A DNA stretch of 64,000 nt. Source: Dipylidium caninum. Lineage: Eukaryota; Platyhelminthes; Cestoda; Cyclophyllidea; Dipylidiidae. Below are positions 51,301-62,046 of this stretch, one piece after another. Position 1 is the stretch's first letter. Each line of letters starts with the position of its first letter. A program made the translations under genes and the position numbers. The stretch is taken from assembly GCA_017562135.1 (NCBI GenBank), contig QEYB01000625.1:372001-436000 (forward strand). The letters are read 5' to 3'. Below the pieces are notes generated by a model. The model saw only the letters and a list, made by a program, of their open reading frames with translations, had not been told where the DNA came from and did no database searches.

Positions 51301-53600
51301 AGAAGATGATGATCGAGTCGTCGTATGCATATCTCTGCTTTTCGTGCCAAAATCGAGCTCTCCTTAAACATGATGGTAATTGGAAATGAAAAGTGTATTT
51401 TCTACTGAAAAGTCATAAGGAAAGGGGAATACTGCGAATTTGGAGAAATCAGCCCTTCCACTTCTAAAGCAAATTTCGAGGAGGAATACATTATGAGATT
51501 TTAAAACCGAACGAAAAGCTGAAATAGGAGAAGCATTGTCAGCAACTGGATAATTTGACGACGGTAGTACAAGAAGAGGGGCAGGCGATGTTGAAGGACA
51601 CCATATTGCATGATGATAATGCCAGGCCACCTGTTGATTTGGGGACTCGTCAAAAAATTTCAGATCTAGGCTGGACTTAGCACTCTCCAACTATCAATCA
51701 CTGGTCCAATTTGTAGCATCAAAAGATGGAACACTTAAAAAAATGTAATATAAAAATTGCCTCACCCTGACAATAAGTAATTGCTACTAATAAGAATTAT
51801 ATTATTTAATAAAGTTTATTGACGGTGAGAAAGAATTGTATTTTGTCTTATTCGAAAAACGGTAGCCTACCCTTAGAGCAATCCAGGGAAATGAATAGGG
51901 CTCTGTTCGAACACCTTGAGCATTTTTTCCTGTTCTCATAATAACAACTGAACCGTCCCCTTCATTCTAGTTATCAACAGAGGCAAATCAGTTACCAGAG
52001 CGTTTGAGAAAGACGCTTACGAGAATTTCTACGTATTTGATCGCTCCAGCTGGTCATTCTTCTGTAGAGAAGGGTGTAAGTACTTGCTATCTTTTCTTCG
52101 CCCTAAGTGACACTTCTTTCTAATCTCAGAGTCGATTTGTTGCTCCTGACTGCATTTTTGGAGTTTCAAAACAACAGACGGCAGATTCAAACACGATGGA
52201 AAATATGGAAGATGTCACAAATTATATACGACGTCACCTTGTAGGTGTAGAGTCCCTGGTCTACCTTTCTGGCGTTCTGGAAAAGGCAAGTCGTGAATGT
52301 TTCCCCTGAATGCTTTGTTTCTAAACCATGTATGGCAGTCAATTTTTGCTGGATTTATATCACCTGTTTTTTGGGACTTACTTAGGAAGACTTAAACATT
52401 CAATCTCGTTTAAACTTAGCAAACAGCAGCTGCCCATTGTCGTGTTTAAGTTATTTGGCGTAGAAAAATTTGTCGACATCTCTCATCTGTTCACTATTGT
52501 CCTTGTTTTGCTATCCAGCCATTTATGGCTGAGCGGTTTCTGGGGTTTTTGCAGGAACTGCTGTCCCATATTCGAGAATACCTGCCGGAGAGTAAGCGTG
52601 GTCTATTGGATGCATTTCGCGACCAATCGCTGGTCACAACTCATGAGATTCGAGAAACAACCGCTCGTCACCTCGCTTCCCAGATCTTTCCAAATCTCCT
52701 TTTGTTTTCTGGGTAACTTAAACCTTCTCATAATTTCCTTAGTTCGCGCATTTCCAGTAAGAACCCTTCCTTCTTATAGACACTCAAAACTCGATGCTCT
52801 ATTGCCCGATACTGATAAAGCATATCTACTCCGCCGTTTGGTGGCAACTAACCCCGGTTGGACGACTAAGACGGTTGCGACGGAACCCAGTGGCTATTTG
52901 CAATTGGTGAACACGGCTATATCACGTTTCTCCATCGCTCTTAAATCTCTTTCCTGTCATCTTCATTCGACTCCACCATCGTCGGCGCTGAGGACGCTGT
53001 GGATGGGTGCAATGGTGTGGCTCTCGACAGAATTGCTCGAGGGATTGGCCGGAGTGCAAGACTGCTCAGGGGAGGGTCGTAGTCAAATGCTCCTCGACGT
53101 TCAATCAACCGCCCTACTATGCGAAACGGAATCTGGAATAAGGTGTGCATTATTTATAACTTATCCCTTTCCCACCTTCTATGTGCATTATTTATAACTT
53201 ATCCCTTTCCCACCTTCTATGAGATCAGCCAAAACTTTTTTTCCCTTTATTCCTATTTCTTACCTAAACATTCGGTGTATGATTTAATCTATTTGCGTCC
53301 ATTTATCGTCTTTCTTTTCCTATTACTTCTTACAGGCCATTCCTCAATTTGAACCTCCTGGTGGACTACATACAAGCCTTCTTTGTGCCCATTCATGAAT
53401 GGTCCAATTGGCTGGAGGCCACAGGGGTGCACCGCTATACCCAGGACCAGTGCATAGGTCTGGCGAACTGTCTGGCCCGTGGCGACAGAAATGTGCGACA
53501 ACGACTGACGGCTACAGTTACCGCTGTCTACACTCGTCGTCAGCACTCAATCCCCATGACAGTTGGTGGCGGAGCCGGTGGGGGCAGTATGGAAGGGTGA
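45302..53600 (+). CDS. VPS50: VPS50/syndetin (CCDC132), EARP complex subunit, 5' end unresolved
   Basis: Sixteen exons: 45302-45432, 45490-45911, 45944-46066, 46113-46266, 47845-48185, 48259-48448, 48872-48945, 49023-49173, 49383-49470, 50339-50430, 50512-50538, 51971-52075, 52130-52285, 52519-52712, 52780-53142 and 53336-53600 (TGA). All junctions are in phase, giving 957 visible residues against about 964 in human. With VPS51-53 the protein forms the EARP complex that tethers vesicles for endosomal recycling and dense-core vesicle traffic. Recognisable parts: SNLILEKQPHYQNELKNV, FKPYSC, SLWTILVCYH, WEHVPVKPGFTLLDLHEF, LLASTTIEVLRLFGRYLQMM, QIFDYYLFV and the C-terminal domain with VQDCSGEGRSQMLLD. 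Two introns (after 48448 and 52285) have GC donors, and one intron is only 32 nt. The first listed exon could start at 45313 instead. The start codon is probably in an unrecognised upstream exon. Confidence 0.95.
51120..51690 (+). mobile_element. decayed mariner-family transposase remnant
   Basis: Inside the VPS50 intron 50539-51970, sense to the gene. In a plus-strand frame from 51159 the translation shows a helix-turn-helix-like AERLNSAQKTISGPISKR, followed by GKFSRWGALHER, which corresponds to the mariner linker WVPHEL. After stops and a frame change, GGIHYEILKP and HCQQLDNL appear, then ILHDDNARPP...ISDLGW, the second catalytic-Asp block of mariner transposases (normally HDNARPH). At least three stops interrupt it, and the C-terminal third including the third Asp is missing. 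Terminal inverted repeats were not found. The copy is dead and too short to be functional. Confidence 0.8.
53145..53220 (+). repeat. 38-bp perfect tandem duplication
   Basis: Two identical 38-bp units (53145-53182 and 53183-53220) begin two bases into the last VPS50 intron, immediately after the donor GT. The unit is pyrimidine-rich. The exact identity points to a recent duplication. The exon and the donor dinucleotide itself are not duplicated. Confidence 0.95.
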
Positions 53601-54690
53601 TCTCTCCTACTCATATCATTTACCTTCCTCACCTTTCTGTGAGGCACTTGTCTTTCTTTCATACTCATGTGATTATTTGATACTTTCTTTTGCTTTTTTC
53701 CTTGCTTGGAAGTTCAGATGAGAAACAGGTGCTTTTACTCGAGCGACTTTTTGTCTCCTGAATCAATGGTTCGTGGGCAGGTTTTGCCTTTTTCGGGAGA
53801 ATGTTGAAAACTCGGAAATGTCATTAATATTGATGGTTAGTATTTATCAGTAATGAGAAATTTCCCTTACACTGGGGCAACTTTTCCTCGAGAAAATAAC
53901 TATACTATGAATCTGATTTAAGATTATTCCTGAGAATCGCTCTAGAGCCGTTTACTTTATGGAAAAATACCATCCTTATATTCCTTATTTTGATAGTCTT
54001 GTGTTCTCGCCCGGTTTATAATAACTTAGGCTCTTCATATCGAAATGGCTGATTACGACCGGAGGAGGATTCTGACACGTTTTACTGATAATAATGGTAC
54101 ATGTACCGTGAAAGGGAAAGGGAGAAGTCCCCTGCCAAATAGCTGAAATTTGGTTGAGTCGTTGTAGAAGAGTTAGAGGTTAATCCCGTATAGACGAGTC
54201 CTCTATGAAGCTCATAAATGATAGCTTAGAGGAAGCGATACTCCACTTTCTCCTGCATTTTTCTTCGCCAATTCGTGACGCTCCTGCCAAAGTAAATTGA
54301 GTGGGGCACTCTGTTTTCCGCAGAGTGAAGGTTTACTTTAAACTTCCGACATGATTGGCAAGATGTGGACATGGTTGACAACTTATTGCTTAAAATGAGG
54401 ATGAGGGAATCGGGCATGTGGTAGACTAACAGATGAACCGAGAAAAAGCTTTAAATTCCTCTTTCGATATATTTTAGTTCAGTTCGTAGCCCTGTCATTT
54501 CGTTAGAATATTTATTTCCACCGTCATGGAAGATGGACAGTTAATAGAACTTTTTGCCCACTTTTATTTTAATTGACACCTTCCAACCCACTACTTTTCT
54601 AGACTATCTTTCACCCTTTGTTGTATAATGTTTTGTGTCACTTCTCTCTGTTCCTCGTTCTTTGGGATTGTTGATAAATTTCGCTTCGAA
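53601..54690. other. VPS50 3' flank and promoter interval
   Basis: About 1.1 kb between the VPS50 stop and the likely start of the next gene on the same strand. I see no exon, no recognisable repeat and no clear AATAAA close to the stop. Confidence 0.45.
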
Positions 54691-57387
54691 ATGGGGCAAA
54701 GGCAGCGTCCACGCCAAAAGCGGTGTACTCTTTTCTGGGTAAGTGGGATTTTTCATCCATTTCGCAGTTATTCGCATCCATAGGCCACCTCGTAATGGCG
54801 ATTTAATTTACTAAACACTGAGGAAACGGTATTATCAAAAGTTGGGGTGAATTCAAGTTGTAAATCAGCTATTTTTGTATCTTGATTTTATAAACCATTT
54901 TTTCGCCCCCTCTCCTCCCCATGCTTGACATCTCAGTTGTGTTATTCACAAACCAACATGACAGCAGTGTAATTAAGACGTCTAATGATCCACTTTCATT
55001 TTTCTTTTCAACATAAATGCGCTATTCGATGTTTCACCCAAACCTACATAATCTTTAGTGCCAGGGCGTTCCCATTTGTTTATGCTTTATTTTCTTCAAA
55101 GTTAAAGCTTATTTTTAAATGGAACGACCAAGTTCTTGCTGTTTTCCTCCCTAAATTAGGTGGAAGAGGGGAAATTGAATTTGGCCTCATTTTTTATCGC
55201 CGGAAGACGCAGCACCAGGAATTACGCGAAACAGTAGTATTAAATGAAATAAACGGTAGTTCTTAAAGGGCAAATCGGCGCTTGAAACTTAGTAGCTTCT
55301 CTCATTTCCTCCCTTTCTTCCTTGCCATTCCTGTCCAGCAAAGCTGTTGTTTCCTCCTTGCCGCTCTACTCTCCTGGCTATTATTATTTAGAGATAGGTA
55401 AATAATAGGACTCCGGATTATGGAGTAAACTTAAAGGCAAAGTAAGTAATTACTGTTAGTCCTTCATAAGTTATTCTGGGCTACTGTTGAGGTTCAGGTG
55501 CAAAAGTATGCACATTTCCCTCTTCATTGCTCGAGGTACAAAACGACAAGTTTTTTTAGTCTACTTGTAAATCTATTTTACAAGTCTAAGAAGAGGGAAG
55601 GGCAACTTCAACACCAACAGGAAGTCTGGTTGGCGTATTCTTCGGTCGAGCGTGTAGAACCCCCACACCTTATTCGTGTCCCTCTCAACACGATATAAAG
55701 AGGTGCTACATGTGTTAGTCCAGCTAGGAAATAGAATAGACATCGTGTCGTTTTGTCTTTCCTTATCAACTAGCTAATTTAAAATACACCATAAAATGTA
55801 TAAATTTGTAGGTAAATTGTGATGGTCCTCACTATCCTCTTTGTAGGTGCTTTTTGTTAATGTTAAATGTAATCACTGCTACAGACTACGCCGTCTACAT
55901 TGAGATTGCGTATGGTAAGTCGGGAATCTTCTCTTAGCCCACTGAACTGAACGCACCAGTCTCATCATTTTACAGGGCTGCCTTTCTACACCACAGACAC
56001 TGTTACACACCTTTTCATCGGAGCTTTCAGTATTTAAGTAATCAGTGATCAAGTGTTTCCAGCATCCCTTCAACTGTAACTTCTCTTTGAGTTGTTAAAT
56101 GAGATGAGAACTGCGAGGCGGGTGGTGTGATACCCCATCACTTCGCCTAATTCACCCTAACTCTTTTGTCATGGAGTCGTTTGGATCTCGCAGTCCCTCC
56201 TAGACACTTCCATTTAGTCGGTGGACCCGTCGTCACATTGTTGTGCAAATTGAGTGAATTACAGAATTAATGTACTCAGTCTTGTCTCACTAGCACTTTA
56301 TGCGGCAGACTCGAGTCATTGCATAAGGCGACCGAAGAAAATTGGAAAAAGGGCGATTCGAAAGGAATTGGAGAAGTCTGCGAACTAAAAATTCCGGAAA
56401 GTTCACAGTTTTATTTAATTTCATCCTAATGTAAGGTCATTTTTACAACGAGAACACAAGTTCTTCGTCTTCCCCCAATTTGATTAACAAACTCGATTTC
56501 ATTAAATTGCACCAACATTTCAACGAATCGTGTCATCTACAAAGGAATGAAGGACGAGCTTTGCGTTGTAGTCGCGGGAGTGTAATTAGGGGAGAGCGAT
56601 GCGTCTCTTTCAGGTTTTATACAAAACAGAGCAATCGCCGTAAACGCTTTCGTATTCTTTTTCGCCACTAAAATACCAAAATAAAAAAAATGTATTAAAA
56701 GATGGAATACAACCATGTTTTTGAGGTAACAAAAAAGCACATTGACAAGTCTTACTGAGGCACGTGGACACCCGTTTTCGGTTTCCGTTTCGGCTAGAAG
56801 GGAAGACAAATTTGTTTGTCAGCAGGTTTCAAAAAGGCTTCTGAGGGCGAGGAACTTGAAATAACGAGGTAACATCAAAGTGCTGCCTTACTCACATATT
56901 CAATCCTCCCAGATGGTGTAGTCAAGGCTCGAGGGAGTGTCAAGTGTGACCGAAGTAGTGTCGCTCACACTTTCAGTGGAGAGGTACTTTGTGTAATTAG
57001 AGGTAATGGTAATGGTAATCCTCACCACCTGGTAAGGTCTGCCCAATCCGTGGCAATTTGGGTCTCACTACACCAACTTTAAGGCTATTAAATGCTTCAT
57101 GGTGGGATAATTCTCCCACCGCGAGTTTTCTCACAGGGAGTTTAATCGAACCACCACTCTGTGGAACTGAAGGGGACGATGGCAGCTGTGATGACGAGAG
57201 AATGGGGGAGATGAGGGATGGCAGAGCTGTCAGTAGCGGTATTGAAAGCGAGGCTAATTTTGAGGACGTCTCTGACACTTATACTGAATTGTCAACTTTG
57301 CATATCAAGGAATGTGGTAGACTCCTCCCCTCCACGACTGGCGCCGTGCATAACCGAGGAAGACGAGAACGGCGCCATATCGCGTAG
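54691..57387 (+). CDS. small predicted single-pass membrane protein, unknown family
   Basis: Five exons that fit in phase: 54691-54738, 55339-55397, 55847-55914, 56913-57002 and 57137-57387 (TAG); 171 residues. I do not recognise the product. The N-terminus is short and very basic (MGQRQRPRQKRC). It is followed by a hydrophobic stretch over exons 2-3 (FLLAALLSWLLLF, then CFLLMLNVIT), as in a signal anchor. Next comes a modest domain (VKARGSVKCDRSSVAHTFSG) and an acidic C-terminal half ending in RGRRERRHIA. Donors are strong (GTAAGT, GTAAAT, GTAAGT, GTAATG) and acceptors follow pyrimidine tracts. The phases 0, 2, 1, 1 match without adjustment and no exon contains a stop. No exon alone is long enough to be convincing, so the support is the continuity of the chain. 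Extra exons could lie in the 1 kb intron 55915-56912. Confidence 0.42.
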
Positions 57388-59195
57388 AGAATGTATAGCC
57401 GGTAGATACTCATCAGCAATTCAAATTCAAGCAGCCTCGAGCACTTGGAATTCATATTACATGAGGAAGGTGGTGGCCGTGACAAAAGAGACAATGTTAA
57501 ATAACATCGCATTGATTGACCGTGAAGTGACACAATCGATGTCGTTTAAATGCGGCCCCTCTCCGCAGATGCACTTTCTGTTAACTTTTTAACTTAAGAG
57601 GTGATTTTAAAAAGTCATCCAGAGATTATGTAAAGGAGACAGACAAAGGTTTATTGTTCAAGTGGTTCTTTCACTGTTTATAAGGACTCCAGTTTGTCTA
57701 GCTATTAAATAGGTTAGTATTCTCTCTCGTCACCTTTATCAATGGAGGAAATGGCGGGCCTTTTTTTAAAACATTCTTTGGAGAGCACGAGGCCTTGGTT
57801 CGCGTTGATTTTGGGCAAAGATTAATTCGGAAATCTTATTTGCCCCTCAGTACATCATCGGTAGTTAAAGGCTTCACAGCTGGATTATAGGATTTTGAGC
57901 ATAGCACTCAAACATCCCGATCTAGGAAGATGGTGTAGATCGTTTGGAGAGGGATCCTTTTACCTATTTGTGTCCCAAAGTGATTGATAAATGAACAGAC
58001 ATATTAGTTAATTAACAGATAATAAAATTATCATGTCTTCACGGAAATGTTATAGGAATTAGTAGATCAAGTGATATCACACAGTCGGTAACCCATTCGT
58101 CCCAGCTTCGAGTAGGAGTACAGGTGTAGAAACAATTTAGTAGGCAAGATGTAAAATTGCCAATAGGTATACTTTTCCAATTTCAACAGGGGTTTGAAAA
58201 ATATGCCTACTTAATAATGAATGTTGATAAAGCATGATGGCCATGGGCGAGTATCCAAATACAACTGGGGGTGGATTTGGGATTGAAAATGAAAGGGAGG
58301 GCAATACCCACGGATTATGAAAGGTGACTGAAAAATTTGTCACATCTTAGGCCGAAACAGACTTCAAAAGAGATGTGAATGCCAGTTAGGCAATGGGTAG
58401 TCATTTGGCCCTATTGTTTGACATTGTGTATGAAGAACACGAACAAAGAAAAATAATTTTTAACAACTGAACCCCAATTGTCGTTGTAACAGAAGTTGTT
58501 TTTGTTCAGATATTTTGGATAAGGTTCTCTTGCTACCTACTGTACAATATTGCTGATAAATTGATGAGCCCATATTACAATATGTCCACCGTCAATAACA
58601 CGTGTCTGTCTCGGGTCTCTGAAATAATATTGTGAATTGGATTCAGAAAGCCTGTTTTACTAAAGCCTTTACAATGTGTCGTATTCGGTGTGGAGCCCAA
58701 AATTATTTTACGGACCTTGGTTGTAAACAGTCAACGACTTCGCCTTCAGGTCTTCCATTCCCTCTTGTTACTTCTTTGCGTGAGAAATCCTTTCGTTGAG
58801 TGAAATTGAAATAGACACGATCGCGTCAAAAAACCGGATTAACAACAGGTAAGCAAAGTTTCGCTTGGTAAATAACCGAGCACTTTCTTAATTGAGGAAT
58901 GTATGGTTAGGAGTCTTAATGGATTAAATTTTGATTAAATTACGATAACGTGGTTTGTTCAACTAAAAAAAACTAGCGAATCTTATCAGTCCCTTGTAAA
59001 TTTTAATAATTAGACGAAGAAAAAAATGAATCAAGGCGCTACCTTGCGTTATCAAGAAAGTACTTCTTAGAAACTTTATAACCTTGAGAGTGGCTTTCAC
59101 CTGCCTATTTTCCCAGCTGTCCTGGCGTTCAATTACTGATCCGAGCCCACACACAGCTTTCAGAGATCAACTACCAAGCTGCTTCTAATAGTACT
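57388..59195. other. interval upstream of DOP1
   Basis: 1.8 kb of AT-rich sequence between two plus-strand genes. It should hold the DOP1 promoter and 5' UTR. A plus-strand open frame ending at 57592 overlaps the last exon of the preceding gene in another frame and looks like chance. Nothing else is recognised. Confidence 0.45.
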
Positions 59196-62046
59196 ATGAG
59201 TCGTAAACCAAATCTTGAATCGGATTCAAAATATAAGTCGTATTCTGCTGCTATTGATAAATGCCTCAAGTCATTTGAATACTCAAATGAGTGGGCTGAT
59301 CTCATTTCCTCCCTCGCTAGGCTAATGAAGGCAAGCTTACTTTAATAAACACTTATTTACCTTCAATATTTTTTTCGGAATTACTAACGTTAATAATGAC
59401 TGCGTCTTCGTTTGTACTTTTGTTGTGCGTTTGTTCTATGTGAGGGAACATCTTTTACTTAGCTTATCCAACAATACAATCGTTATGACGTAATTCCAAA
59501 AAAGCGTCTACTGGGCAAACGACTGGCCCAATGTCTTCATCCCGCACTTCCCCCAGGAGTTCATTGCAAAACTCTTGAATGTTTCGATCTCATCTTCCGC
59601 ATCATGGGCCCGGACCATCTGGGAGCTGATATCGGTATATACGGGCCTTGTCTCTTTGGTCTTTTGGGACCTTCCGCAATGACCGTCAAACCTCTTCTTT
59701 TCAACCTCTTTGAGAGCTACTTTCTTACTCTGGGCGATAAGCTGAGACCTGCTTTTTTGGGATTCCTCCAAGTTGGTAGAACGTTTTATAAACTTCATTT
59801 GCATCCTCTACTGGCCACTCATAATTTCATTTCATGTATTTTTCAGGGTCTCTTACCAGGTCTTGAGGAGGGCTCCGAGTTTTTTGAACGTGGCAACAGG
59901 ACCATTGAGAAATTGTGCCAGGTTGTGGGGCCTGAATTTTTTTACTCTTGTCTTTGGCAGGTTGGTTCCCATCGCTTTGATTCTTCTTATAAAGTCGGAA
60001 AGGACAAACCTGCAGCCAATATTTTTTGGACCATGTGTATTTTATGATTATACAAAATTTGCAACCTGTTGTTCCTTTAGTATATTATCTAGCTCTACAA
60101 ACCTTAGGGTGATGCTTATGTGTTTCTAATTACTGTCTTAATAAATCAATAAACATCAATGTATGCACATCTGATGGTAATAATTTATACTGATCGGTTT
60201 TGAGTGCCTTTTTTAATACAATCCTGTAGGTTCTCATACAAGCTCCTTCGGTACGACATTTTGGCACCGCATTCATTCTAAATCATTTTAACAGACGACG
60301 AAATATTTCAACTCAGGCAGCCTTCTTTGGAACTTCTACTTCAGTGATGGTAGGTAACGACATCTTTTCTCACGTATTTCTACACACTATTTTTGAAGCT
60401 TTCTATTCAAAGCATAGACGTTGGTAATAACATAAACAAGTAGATTTCCCCTTTTTTTCTGTCTAGCATTATTTTTATTTTTATTCCGAGTCACACAACG
60501 GTCAGTTTTTATATTCTTAAATGACTCGCTTACATATGATATTGAAATCTTATGTCAGTTTGAAATGTTGAAAATTTCAGTTATCTTCCAATAAATCCTT
60601 TTCACACTAGACCACGCCATTTAATACATATGCCCGGACAATGCATCGTTTCGGACCATGTTCGCGTGCCATCTTTTCCAGATTGAATGAGTATTCTTAG
60701 CTTCGGTACCAACATGCAAATGAATATCTATTTGTGATATACTAGCTTTGTTTAAATGGTCAATTATTTGGTATCAGTATTTTACGCTCAATATCAATAT
60801 TAATTTACATCCATGTGCGTTGTAGTTCCATATTCAAATGCAATACATTTTCCGTTGTTGAGCACCGACTGATTTTTCATTTCAGTTAGAGAGTATAAGA
60901 TGTTTGTTGGGAGATACAGGAGTTTTGGTTCAGCGCGACACCCTGGATTTTGTCATCCTCGCTTTACCAGTGCATCTGGTGCCATCTTCAACCCCGACGA
61001 AGCAGCCCCAAAAACATGAGCGGAATCAACATAATCACCCCCTGGATGGAAAGATAAGCGCCAGTGATATGCGAGATCTCATTTCATCTGCATTGACGGT
61101 ACTTTTGCGAAAAGACGCCTCGTTGAATCGACGTCTCTTCATCTGGCTCTTGGGCTCGCAAGCTATTGAGTCCGACGATGTCTCACAACATTCAACTACA
61201 GTTGCTCGAGTGGCTCTTCATATCACTAATGTGAGTTTTAGTTTGGTGATTGCGTTTTCTGTCAGGGCAGAATTCACCCATAAGTATTTAAATACCGCAT
61301 GTATAATCCTTTGTATCACCTAGATTTTCTCCTTCATAACTTATATATGCTTATTCCGTATTGGCATGATTATAGTTTTCTTTAATTAACACGAGAAAAT
61401 ACGAGTTTCCTTATACCTCCGAAAAGGTCTTTATAAAAGATGCGAATAGGAGAAGAAATGTAATCACAGGTATCCAGTAATTTTTTTGAATGATGTAGTA
61501 TACATGTGATAGAAATGATGCTTTTCATGTGCTTGATGTCGTGTCCCCTGAAAGTAGATTAAATTCTAGGAGGTCTCATAACCTGTCCCATTCACTGAAT
61601 TACCGTCCAACGTTTGGCTCATCCTTCCATTATTAATTCTTTCGGATGAGGTAGACATTATAAACCGTGATAGATAATTTCACCTGACGCCTAGGCGTCG
61701 GTGTTAGGCACCGTTTAGCGCTATGGATTGGTACTCGAGTGCTGTGTTTGCCTGCGGTGATTGCTAATATTATTATTCGCTTAATTACATGTGATACAAC
61801 GACTTTAATACCTCTCCCCCTGCTGCTTTATTTACATGTGATGCGATCGCTTTCTACTTCCACTTAATCATACCAACGTCTCAAACTATTGCTCTCTTCC
61901 CCTTAACTAGGCTCAAACTGATTCAGATTCGGCAATTCAACTGCAGTACTTCAAAACGTTCAGTCTACGACTTCTCACTGAGGCGTTACAAAATATACTT
62001 CGATCTACTCTCGAATCGCCATGTATTCTGGATGCACAAGCTGCCA
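59196..62046 (+). CDS. DOP1: DOP1/Dopey protein, N-terminal part, continues off the window
   Basis: Six in-phase exons: 59196-59330, 59463-59771, 59847-59960, 60230-60349, 60886-61230 and 61911-62046; 385 codons plus one base. DOP1 proteins are very large (over 2000 residues in animals), act at the Golgi and endosomes with MON2, and link cargo to kinesin-1. The Dopey N-terminal domain is clear: [58 protein letters not shown] and [19 protein letters not shown]. The first exon ends AAG|GCAAGC, a GC donor; no GT is available before the in-frame stop, and the junction restores the family spacing exactly. The start is the only Met near the family N-terminus. The frame is also open upstream for a short distance, so a slightly earlier start in another exon cannot be excluded. 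I cannot tell whether it is closer to DOP1A or DOP1B; flatworms probably have one. Confidence 0.93.
61681..61703. repeat. near-perfect 23-nt palindrome
   Basis: The core GACGCCTAGGCGTC (61686-61699) is a perfect 14-bp palindrome. It extends to CACC/GGTG on either side with a single unpaired T. It lies in a DOP1 intron with no known function; it may be the end of a small element. Confidence 0.6.

Noticed and set aside
57218..57592. 124-codon plus-strand frame overlapping the last exon of the small membrane-protein gene
   Set aside because: It lies in a different frame from the phase-consistent exon chain and has no recognisable content.
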